Source of the DNA: JAFLUQ01 sp964537995
GTDB lineage: Bacteria; Bacillota; Clostridia; UMGS1883
Assembly: GCA_964537995.1 (NCBI GenBank)
Contig: CAZICW010000029.1
Span: 1 to 18,745, forward strand
DNA: 18,745 nucleotides
Direction of reading: 5' to 3'
In this document: positions 12,817 through 18,745 of the stretch, piece after piece
Layout of the letters: every line of letters starts with the position of its first letter
Numbering within the stretch: position 1 is the first letter of the stretch
Translations under genes and position numbers: made by a program
Notes under the pieces: generated by a model
The model's input: only the letters and a program-made list of their open reading frames with translations
Told to the model about the DNA's origin: nothing
Databases searched by the model: none

Positions 12817-13398
12817 ATGGCTTTTACAATTGCGGTGCTTGCCGTACAGGGTGATTTTGCGGAGCATGAAGCCATGCTCCGCGAGCTTGGGGCGGAGTGC
12901 TTTGAAATAAGAGAAAAAAAGGATTTGCAGCGTCCGTTCGACGGACTTATTTTGCCGGGCGGCGAAAGCACGGTGCAGGGAAAGCTGCTGCGTGAGCTGG
13001 ATATGTTCGATACCTTAAAGGCGAAAATCGACGGCGGAATCCCTGTGTTCGGCACCTGCGCCGGACTGATACTTCTTGCCGACAATCTCTCGAACGACGA
13101 AAACGTCTACTTTGCCGCCATCGCCGCAACCGTGCGCCGCAACGCCTACGGCCGTCAGCTTGGCAGCTTCTATGCCGAAGAGGACTTCAAGGGTATCGGA
13201 ATAATCCCCATGACCTTCATTCGGGCGCCGTACATCGAAAGCGTCGGCGAGGGAACGCAAATTCTTGCGAAGGTTGACGGAAATATCGTCGCCGCAAGAA
13301 AAGGAAACGCACTCGGAATTTCCTTCCATCCGGAGGTTGACGGAGATAACAGGGTTCACAAATATTTTCTGGATATAGTGGAAAGAGCGGGGAAATAA
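12817..13398 (+). CDS. pdxT: Pyridoxal 5'-phosphate synthase, glutaminase subunit PdxT
   Basis: 193 residues, a class I glutamine amidotransferase. LILPGGESTVQGKLL (44-58) supplies the oxyanion strand, Cys81 in PVFGTCAGLILL is the nucleophile, and His171/Glu173 in GISFHPEVD complete the triad. RRNAYGRQLGSF (107-118) is typical of PdxT. It hydrolyses glutamine and channels ammonia to PdxS. GAGGTGA precedes the ATG. It is co-transcribed with pdxS, and the YesL-family gene starts 24 bases later with no terminator between, so the operon may continue. Confidence 0.97.
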   Translation: MAFTIAVLAVQGDFAEHEAMLRELGAECFEIREKKDLQRPFDGLILPGGESTVQGKLLRELDMFDTLKAKIDGGIPVFGTCAGLILLADNLSNDENVYFAAIAATVRRNAYGRQLGSFYAEEDFKGIGIIPMTFIRAPYIESVGEGTQILAKVDGNIVAARKGNALGISFHPEVDGDNRVHKYFLDIVERAGK

Positions 13399-13422
13399 GA
13401 GCTAAAAACGGAGGAAAATGAA

Positions 13423-14307
13423 ATGGCTTTCGGCGGAAATTATATGAAACCGGGTCCCGGCGTCCGAAAGGACGAACCGGAAAAAACCGGTCTTGCACGG
13501 TATTTTGATATTTTGGGGAGAAGATTTTGGAAAATCGTTTCCCTTAATTTTCTTTACACGCTGTTTTCCATAATTCCGCTTGTACTTATGGCAGTGGTTT
13601 GCTCTATGAGCATGGTTGTGACAATGACACTGAAAATGTCGCCCGAAGAGGTAACGGACTGGCTAAATAACGGCGGAACACTTTTAATAGGCGTCGTCGC
13701 GCTGTTTGTATATTGTAATTTCGGCGGCGGAGCGGCGGCGTGCGGTCTTGCGAACGTACTGAGAAAATATATCGACGACACTCACGCGTGGGTCTGGCAG
13801 GACTTTCGCGACGGCTTGAGAGCCAATTTGCTGCGCGGTACGGCGGCGTACATAATAGATTGCCTTTCCGTCGGCGTGCTTATAATAAACTACGGCTATT
13901 ACAGCATAATGGGCGGAGTCGCGGGAACCGTACTTCAGGGGCTGCTTGTGCTTGTCACATTCATTTGGAGCATGATGCATATATACATATATCCTATGAT
14001 GGTTTCGTTCAAGCTGCGGCTGTGGGACGTTTACAAAAATTCCTTTATCCTCGTACTCGGACGGCTTCCGCAGACTTTGGCGGCCTTTTTGCTCGGAATC
14101 GTAATTTCATTTGCGGTGATATATTTCAGCATAGCCGTTCCGTATCTTATGCTGCTCATTCCGATACTTCTTTTTGCTTTCCTTGAATATACGAGACTTT
14201 CGATTTCCTACCCGCTGATGAAAAAACACATTGCCGAAAAAACGGCGGAGGAAGCTCCGAATACAAGTGAGCCTGTGTTCAGCGACGACAGGACGGATTC
14301 GCAATGA
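13423..14307 (+). CDS. YesL family (DUF624) membrane protein
   Basis: 294 residues. The N-terminus GNYMKPGPGVRKDEPEKTGLARYF, just before ILGRRFWKIVSLNFLYTLF, follows the YesL/DUF624 pattern of a short GPGV stretch and then the first membrane helix. About six hydrophobic segments are visible (roughly 40-66, 84-108, 150-166, 172-192, 210-235 and 240-256), followed by a charged C-terminal tail. The family's role is not established; members often sit near sugar-uptake genes. GGAGG at 13410-13414 supports this ATG; an ATG at 13418 in another frame is short. The end overlaps the flippase gene by four bases (ATGA), implying coupled translation. Confidence 0.8.
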   Translation: MAFGGNYMKPGPGVRKDEPEKTGLARYFDILGRRFWKIVSLNFLYTLFSIIPLVLMAVVCSMSMVVTMTLKMSPEEVTDWLNNGGTLLIGVVALFVYCNFGGGAAACGLANVLRKYIDDTHAWVWQDFRDGLRANLLRGTAAYIIDCLSVGVLIINYGYYSIMGGVAGTVLQGLLVLVTFIWSMMHIYIYPMMVSFKLRLWDVYKNSFILVLGRLPQTLAAFLLGIVISFAVIYFSIAVPYLMLLIPILLFAFLEYTRLSISYPLMKKHIAEKTAEEAPNTSEPVFSDDRTDSQ

Positions 14308-15809
14308 GCCGTCGCGGCTTTGTCAAGGGAGCGGTTATTCTTTCGGCAGCGTCGCTTCTCGGAAAAGCGCTGAGCGCGGTGTTCAAAATACCGCTCGACC
14401 GTTTTTTTATCGGAGCGGAAGGAATAGCGATATACCAGAATGCCTATACTATATATAACTGGCTGCTGGCAATCTGCTCAACGGGAATCCCTCTCGCGCT
14501 CAGCAACCTTGTGGCGGAAAGCGATGAGGAGGAGGCCGCGACGCTGCGCTCCTCCGCGCTTTGGCTTGTGACGCTTTTCTCTGTAATTACGGCGGCGGCG
14601 CTTATAATTCTTGCCGAACCGATTGCCGCTTTGATAAGCGGCGCGAAGCATGGACAGGCCGCCGCTTCGATAAGGGTTATGGCGGGAGGCGTCGTGTTTC
14701 TGGGAATTTCCGGCGCGTACAAGGGATATTTTCAGGGCAGGGGAGATATGCTTCCATCCGCGCTGAGTCAGATTGCCGACAGCCTTTGCAAGGCCTGCGT
14801 CGGCATTGCCGCCGCCGCGCTTCTGTTGCCTATGGGCATTGAAATCGCCTCGGCGGGCGCGATGAGCGGAGTTTCAATCGGAACCGCCGTCGGCGCGGCT
14901 GTGCTGATGATAATGGGGAGAAAGCGAATTTCCGTTCACAAAAAGCCGAACGTCTCGGCGGCGAAGCGGATTTTTTTGCTGGCGGTACCCGTTACTCTCG
15001 GCGCGGCAGGCTTTTCCTGCATGATGATGACCGACAATTTCACCGTTCAACGCATCCTCGCGTCAACGGGATTTTCCCAAAGCGAGGCGACAACGCTTTT
15101 CGGGCATCTTACGCGTTGCTTTATGATTTATAACCTGCCCGCGACGCTGATTTCGGCAATCACAATGAGCGTTGCTCCCGCCTGCTCCGAGGCTTACGGC
15201 AATGGCGACAAAGCGCTTTTGCGGCAAAACGCGGTTTCGGCGGTGAAGCTGCTTATGCTGGTTTCCGCGCCATGTATGCTGGGCTGTATCGGCTTCCCCA
15301 ATGAAATTCTGTCGCTGCTTTACGGCGAAGCCGCCGACTACGGCGAGCTGCTCATGTTCACGGGAGTTCTTATGACGCTGATTCCCTTCACACAGGTCGC
15401 GTCGGGTATTCTTCAGGCGACAGGCTGCGTTTGGCGGCCGATTGCCGTCCTCGGCTCAGCCGTGGCAATAAAGGCGGTCTTGAATTTCGTCCTGATGCCC
15501 TCCATGGGAATAGCCGGAGCGCCGTTTGCTTCGGTCATAGCCTACTCGGTAGCCTGCGTTGCCTTTGTCTGGCTGTTTCACGAGCATCTGGAGCTGAGCA
15601 TACCGATTGGGACGGTTCTTCGTCCGCTGCTTGCCGCGCTTGCGGGACTGCTTTGCGGGCGTAAGCTTTGCTCCGTCCTTGGAGGCGGAACCTTGGCATT
15701 TATCGTCGGAGCGTGCGTTATGGCGGTTATTTATGTGATTTTAATTGTATTGCTGGATATAACCGAAATAAAAGCCGCAATAAAGCAAAAAAAAATACAA
15801 AAAAATTAA
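14304..15809 (+). CDS. SpoVB/MurJ-like lipid-linked oligosaccharide flippase family protein
   Basis: 501 residues with about 14 hydrophobic segments. The start MSRRGFVKGAVILSAASLLGKALSAVFKIPLDRF and the following IYQNAYTIYNWLLAICSTGIPLALSNLVAES match the SpoVB/polysaccharide-biosynthesis (MOP) family, as do the mid-protein LTRCFMIYNLPATLISAITMSVAPACSEA and the ILQATGCVWRPI stretch. Such proteins flip lipid-linked cell-wall or polysaccharide precursors; SpoVB of Bacillus acts in spore cortex formation. The start overlaps the YesL-family stop. Whether it is the true SpoVB or another MOP flippase cannot be settled from this window. Confidence 0.85.
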   Translation: MSRRGFVKGAVILSAASLLGKALSAVFKIPLDRFFIGAEGIAIYQNAYTIYNWLLAICSTGIPLALSNLVAESDEEEAATLRSSALWLVTLFSVITAAALIILAEPIAALISGAKHGQAAASIRVMAGGVVFLGISGAYKGYFQGRGDMLPSALSQIADSLCKACVGIAAAALLLPMGIEIASAGAMSGVSIGTAVGAAVLMIMGRKRISVHKKPNVSAAKRIFLLAVPVTLGAAGFSCMMMTDNFTVQRILASTGFSQSEATTLFGHLTRCFMIYNLPATLISAITMSVAPACSEAYGNGDKALLRQNAVSAVKLLMLVSAPCMLGCIGFPNEILSLLYGEAADYGELLMFTGVLMTLIPFTQVASGILQATGCVWRPIAVLGSAVAIKAVLNFVLMPSMGIAGAPFASVIAYSVACVAFVWLFHEHLELSIPIGTVLRPLLAALAGLLCGRKLCSVLGGGTLAFIVGACVMAVIYVILIVLLDITEIKAAIKQKKIQKN

Positions 15810-15828
15810 ATAAATTTGCCGAAAGCCC

Positions 15829-15857
15829 TTGAAATTGTCGAAATTGTATGGTAGAAT
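15829..15857 (+). promoter_or_regulatory. Sigma-A promoter for hup
   Basis: TTGAAA (15829-15834), a 17-base spacer and TAGAAT (15852-15857), each one mismatch from consensus. The leader is about 58 bases and ends in an AAGGAGGT ribosome binding site. Confidence 0.8.
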
Positions 15858-15921
15858 AATATACAGTAAAAGTTTTATTCAATAAAATAAAGCTTTATAA
15901 TTTCTTAAGGAGGTTGTAAAA

Positions 15922-16194
15922 ATGAACAAATCCGGACTGGTTGCGGCTATGGCTGAAAAGTCACAGCTCACAAAGAAGGATGCCGAGAAGGCGCTCGCTG
16001 CGTTTATCGAAACAGTTGAGGGAGCTCTTAAGAGCGGCGACAAGGTTCAGCTTGTCGGTTTCGGTACCTTTGAAGTAAGAGAGCGCGCCGCTCGCGAGGG
16101 GCAGAACCCCGCCACAGGTGAGAAAATTCATATTGCGGCGTCTAAAGTTCCTGCTTTCAAGGCGGGTCAGGCGTTTAAAGACAGCTTAAAGTGA
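15922..16194 (+). CDS. hup: HU family DNA-binding protein
   Basis: 90 residues, the standard HU length. Two N-terminal helices (opening MNKSGLVAAMAEKSQLTKKDAEKAL) form the dimer body. VQLVGFGTFEVRERAAREGQNPATGEKI (42-69) holds the beta-arm start with GFGTF and the NPATG tip whose proline intercalates into DNA, followed by PAFKAGQAFKDSLK. HU bends and compacts the nucleoid. It has its own promoter, a strong AAGGAGGT and a strong terminator, so it is monocistronic. IHF is unlikely in this type of organism. Confidence 0.97.
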   Translation: MNKSGLVAAMAEKSQLTKKDAEKALAAFIETVEGALKSGDKVQLVGFGTFEVRERAAREGQNPATGEKIHIAASKVPAFKAGQAFKDSLK

Positions 16195-16237
16195 TTACTA
16201 TATCGAAAAAATTCGGAAAGCGCAGCTTCCCGAAAAA

Positions 16238-16270
16238 GAACTGCGCTGAAAGCGCAGCTCTTTTTTTGCG
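16238..16270. terminator. Bidirectional terminator shared by hup and the lipid kinase gene
   Basis: CTGCGCT (16241-16247), a GAA loop and AGCGCAG (16251-16257). The plus strand then runs CTC plus seven T residues. The minus strand after the same stem runs TTCTTTTTC. It therefore serves hup from the left and the convergent kinase gene from the right. Confidence 0.9.
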
Positions 16271-16273
16271 GTA

Positions 16274-17164
16274 TTAAACAACTATTCCCACCGAACCGGT
16301 TATGTTCTCGATTGTGACCTCCGTGCAATCGCCGCCAAATTCGCCGTCAACGGTCCACGGGACGGCGTTTTCACAGATGAAGCGGATTTTTTTCGCTTTG
16401 AAGCTGAGGAAACCGTTGTTGGCGCCCTGATTTAGAGCCGCGGAAATCATGCCCTGAATGTCTGCCATGGACTTGGGGGCGCGTATCAAAAACACCTCGA
16501 ACATTCCGTCGTTGAGAGAAACCGCCATGTCGGACGGTATCAGCTTCATTCCGCCGACCTGAAGCGTATTGCTGACCATGCCGTAAAGAAATTCGCCCTC
16601 AATGACCTTGCCGTCAACTTCGATTTTCAGCTTGTATGGCTTTATGCTGCCGACCTGCTTTATGCCTTCGAGCACATATGCCGCGTGTCCGAGAAGATTT
16701 TTCGTCTGCTGGGGAGTGTCGTATGAAACCGAGGTAAAGGCGCCGAACGCGGCGACATAAGTGAAATACTTGTCATTAAAGGCCCCGATGTCGCAGCGGA
16801 ACGGCAGCCCTTTCATCATAACCTCCGCCGCTTCCTCCATGTCCTTCGGTATGCCCAGCGTTGTGGCAAAATCATTTGTGCTGCCGGCGGGAATATAGCC
16901 GAGAGGCGGACGAGTCTCGGGCGGAATTGCCATAAGTCCGTCAACGGCTTCGCTGAGGGTTCCGTCGCCGCCGCTGCAGCCAACAAGGTCATAGCCGCTT
17001 CCGAGCTTTTTGATAATCTCGCTTGCGTCGCCGCGCTTCTGCGTCGGCCATACTGTTGTAAGATAGTCTGACTTGGCGAAGGTGTCGATTATTTTTGAAA
17101 GTTTTTCGTTAATTTGAGCCTTCCCCGCATGGGGATTGTAGACAAAAAGCAGACTTTTGCTCAT
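16274..17164 (-). CDS. Diacylglycerol kinase family lipid kinase (YegS/DgkB-type)
   Basis: 296 residues. FVYNPHAGKAQ (7-17), VGCSGGDGTLSEAVDGL (61-77) with the GGDGT nucleotide-binding loop, and GYIPAGSTNDFATTLGIP (89-106) define the DAGK catalytic domain. DIGAFNDKYFTYVAAFG and a late VDGEF give the second lobe. The family phosphorylates diacylglycerol or related lipids with ATP at the membrane; DgkB in Bacillus recycles diacylglycerol from lipoteichoic acid synthesis, while some relatives have other substrates. AAAGGAG precedes the ATG on this strand. It is convergent with hup and divergent from cca. Confidence 0.92.
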   Translation of the reverse strand: MSKSLLFVYNPHAGKAQINEKLSKIIDTFAKSDYLTTVWPTQKRGDASEIIKKLGSGYDLVGCSGGDGTLSEAVDGLMAIPPETRPPLGYIPAGSTNDFATTLGIPKDMEEAAEVMMKGLPFRCDIGAFNDKYFTYVAAFGAFTSVSYDTPQQTKNLLGHAAYVLEGIKQVGSIKPYKLKIEVDGKVIEGEFLYGMVSNTLQVGGMKLIPSDMAVSLNDGMFEVFLIRAPKSMADIQGMISAALNQGANNGFLSFKAKKIRFICENAVPWTVDGEFGGDCTEVTIENITGSVGIVV

Positions 17165-17221
17165 AAATTATTCTCCTTTTTATATAATTGCGGGTACTGT
17201 TGGAGCGCTGCTCCGATTTAA

Positions 17222-17250
17222 ATTATATCAACTTGTTTTTTAAATGTCAA
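17222..17250 (-). promoter_or_regulatory. Consensus sigma-A promoter for the lipid kinase gene
   Basis: On the minus strand, TTGACA (17250-17245), a 17-base spacer and TATAAT (17227-17222), both exact. A GGAGC/GCTCC hairpin lies in the leader downstream (about 17199-17215). No equally clear promoter for the divergent cca gene is visible. Confidence 0.9.
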
Positions 17251-17304
17251 TATGTGAAAAATTTAAAAACAGAGACAATTCTTATGCGGAAAAGAGGTAG
17301 CCGA

Positions 17305-18639
17305 ATGGAATTGAAAATTCCGAAGGATACGGCGGCTTTGCTTGCCGCTCTTGAAAATCGCGGCTACAGCGCGTATGTGGTAGGCGGCTGCGTGCGCGAC
17401 AGCCTTATCGGGAAAACACCGAAGGACTGGGACATCTGTACCTCGGCAAAGCCCGAACAGGTTACGGAGCTTTTCGGGGACGGCAAGGTGCTGCCGACGG
17501 GAATAAAGCACGGAACGGTTACGGTTATGTGCGCGGAGCCGTGCGAAATAACGACCTTTCGTCTTGACGGCAATTACTCTGACTGCCGCCGTCCCGAAAG
17601 TGTGGTTTTTGTTGACGGAGTTGAGACTGACCTTGCGCGCAGAGATTTTACGATAAACGCCATGGCTTACAATCCCCGCGAGGGCTTGATTGACCCGTTC
17701 GGCGGCAGCCGCGACCTTGAAGCGGGGATAATCAGAAGCGTGGGGGACGGCGAACGCCGTTTTTCCGAGGATGCCCTGCGAATCCTGCGCGGCTTGCGCT
17801 TCAGCGTAAGTCTCGGCTTTGATATTGAGGAAAAAACCGCCGAAGCGATGCTTTCCAAGCGCGCGCTGCTTAAAAACATTTCCGCCGAAAGAATAAGAAC
17901 AGAGCTTATGAAAACCTTAACCGCCGGAGCTGTCAGGCGGCAGTTTATTCGTTTTCGGGAAATTATAGCGGAAGTAATTCCCGAGCTGCGTCCGTGCTTT
18001 GATTTTGAACAAAATACCGTGCATCACTCCTATGACGTATACGAGCATATTCTTGTCGCGGTTGACGGCTACTGCGGCTCGGACGAAGCGATAAAGGCGG
18101 CGCTGCTGCTGCATGATTCGGCAAAGCCGCAAAAATACCGCTTTTATAACGGAAGCGCGCATTTTAAGGGACATCCCGCCGCAAGCGCGAAAATTGCCGA
18201 ATCCGTGTTTGCGCGACTGAGGTTCGACAAAAAAACGGCAGCAACCGCCGAAACGCTGATAAAATTTCACGATGTGCGCTTTAATGGCGGAATGGCGCAG
18301 ATACTGAAGCTGACAAATCTCGTCGGAGAAGAGAATATGCGGAGGCTGTTTTGCGTAATGCGCGCCGATACGCTTGCGCAATCGGACTATATGCGCGCGG
18401 AAAAGCTTTCCTTGATAGAGCGCGGAGAGGAAAATTTCCGCCTTGCGCTTGAAAACGATTTGTGCCGCGGTCTTTCCTCCCTTAAAATAAACGGCGCCGA
18501 CGCGGCGGCTCTCGGATTGAAGGGGCGGGAGATAGGCGCCGCGCTGCACTTCGCGTTAAACGGAGTTATGAACGGCAGAGTTGAAAATACACGGCAAAAT
18601 TTATTGATATATCTTGACAGGTTTTTGAAAATGTTATAA
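17305..18639 (+). CDS. cca: CCA tRNA nucleotidyltransferase with HD domain
   Basis: 444 residues from the ATG at 17305, which follows AGAGGTAG. The head domain carries YVVGGCVRDSLIGKTPKDWDI (24-44), with GG and the catalytic Asp41/Asp43. LARRDFTINAMAYNP (110-124) and SEDALRILRGLRFSVSLGF (154-172) are the flexible loop and nucleotide-selecting parts. An HD-type domain follows (HHSYDVYEH, then LLLHDSAKP at 267-274). The enzyme builds or repairs the tRNA 3' CCA end; the HD domain may give phosphodiesterase activity. The frame stays open 39 codons further upstream, but that stretch covers the divergent promoter and does not resemble the family. Confidence 0.95.
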   Translation: MELKIPKDTAALLAALENRGYSAYVVGGCVRDSLIGKTPKDWDICTSAKPEQVTELFGDGKVLPTGIKHGTVTVMCAEPCEITTFRLDGNYSDCRRPESVVFVDGVETDLARRDFTINAMAYNPREGLIDPFGGSRDLEAGIIRSVGDGERRFSEDALRILRGLRFSVSLGFDIEEKTAEAMLSKRALLKNISAERIRTELMKTLTAGAVRRQFIRFREIIAEVIPELRPCFDFEQNTVHHSYDVYEHILVAVDGYCGSDEAIKAALLLHDSAKPQKYRFYNGSAHFKGHPAASAKIAESVFARLRFDKKTAATAETLIKFHDVRFNGGMAQILKLTNLVGEENMRRLFCVMRADTLAQSDYMRAEKLSLIERGEENFRLALENDLCRGLSSLKINGADAAALGLKGREIGAALHFALNGVMNGRVENTRQNLLIYLDRFLKML

Positions 18640-18645
18640 AATAAC

Positions 18646-18661
18646 TTATAACCTAAGCGCA
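18646..18661 (+). repeat. Copy 2 of the 16-base sequence seen at 1517-1532
   Basis: TTATAACCTAAGCGCA begins six bases after the cca stop and leads directly into the hairpin region. On the minus strand it reads TGCGCTTAGGTTATAA, following a GC-rich hairpin with a TTAGA loop. Confidence 0.5.
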
Positions 18662-18666
18662 GATGT

Positions 18667-18689
18667 CCCCCGCCTCTAAGGCGGCGGGG
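18667..18689. repeat. GC-rich hairpin at the window edge
   Basis: CCGCC (18670-18674) pairs with GGCGG (18680-18684) around TCTAA. One bulged C separates this from CCC/GGG outside. No U-tract follows on the plus strand, so it is not an ordinary cca terminator. Confidence 0.55.
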
Positions 18690-18696
18690 TCCACTT

Positions 18697-18737
18697 CAGG
18701 GTTTCAGTGGGAGTTATAATCTCCCACTGAAACCCTG
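18697..18737. repeat. Perfect 17-base stem hairpin, possible end of an IS200/IS605-type element
   Basis: CAGGGTTTCAGTGGGAG (18697-18713) pairs perfectly with CTCCCACTGAAACCCTG (18721-18737) around the loop TTATAAT, which repeats the TTATAA of the nearby 16-base sequence. Two strong hairpins next to a TTATAA-type boundary resemble the subterminal hairpins of IS200/IS605 elements. No transposase or tnpB sequence is inside the window, so this stays a suspicion. Confidence 0.4.
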
Positions 18738-18745
18738 AGGAGCTT

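Noticed and set aside
17188..17304. Upstream in-frame extension of cca by 39 codons
   Set aside because: It has no family-like sequence, spans the divergent kinase promoter and is A/T-rich; the ATG at 17305 has its own ribosome binding site and starts right before the nucleotidyltransferase domain.
1..18745. CRISPR arrays, tRNA genes, toxin-antitoxin pairs, phage or defence genes
   Set aside because: I looked for regularly spaced repeats, cloverleaf-like GC-rich segments in the gaps and small paired genes, and saw none that hold up.

Overview
The window reads as the chromosome of a spore-forming member of the Bacillota, most likely a clostridial (Oscillospiraceae-like) lineage. Evidence: consensus sigma-A promoters (TTGACA-16/17-TATAAT), AAGGAGG ribosome binding sites, an L10 leader of the Firmicutes type, a zinc-ribbon L33, a YesL-family (DUF624) protein, SpoVAE and a SpoVB-like flippase. 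Most of the DNA is core housekeeping sequence. No CRISPR array, tRNA, rRNA or complete insertion sequence is visible.

Layout. (1) 1-1358: the end of a DUF3343 gene and a cysteine-desulfurase-family gene, probably one sulfur/selenium operon. (2) 1565-5294: the transcription/translation cluster rpmG-secE-nusG-rplK-rplA, then rplJ-rplL under its own promoter and L10-type leader. rplL ends at terminators and rpoB does not follow. Two RNA structures, before rplK and before rplA, look like copies of the L1 site of 23S rRNA. (3) 5380-6895: rpsU with its own promoter, then a GNAT acetyltransferase gene and ung. (4) 6893-7353: a lone spoVAE behind a match to a sigma-G promoter. (5) 7414-11537: a tight operon cysS-prmA-rsmE-PPTase-pcp. 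(6) 11538-11834: a 300-base gene-free stretch with a one-directional cluster of DnaA-box sequences next to AT-rich DNA. (7) 11835-15809: pdxS-pdxT (vitamin B6), then a YesL-family gene and a SpoVB-like flippase gene. (8) 15829-17250: hup and a convergent lipid-kinase gene sharing a bidirectional terminator. (9) 17305-18639: cca. (10) 18646-18745: two strong hairpins and a 16-base sequence also found at 1517-1532, possibly the edge of an IS200/IS605-type element whose body lies beyond the window.

Much of the window makes or modifies the translation machinery: ribosomal proteins, SecE/NusG, CysS, PrmA acting on L11 (whose gene is also here), RsmE on 16S rRNA, and CCA addition to tRNA. Sporulation genes are interspersed. 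I see no clearly new multi-gene system. The best leads are regulatory or structural: the paired L1-site mimics, the DnaA-box cluster away from any visible dnaA, the orphan spoVAE with a forespore-type promoter, and the hairpin-rich right edge.
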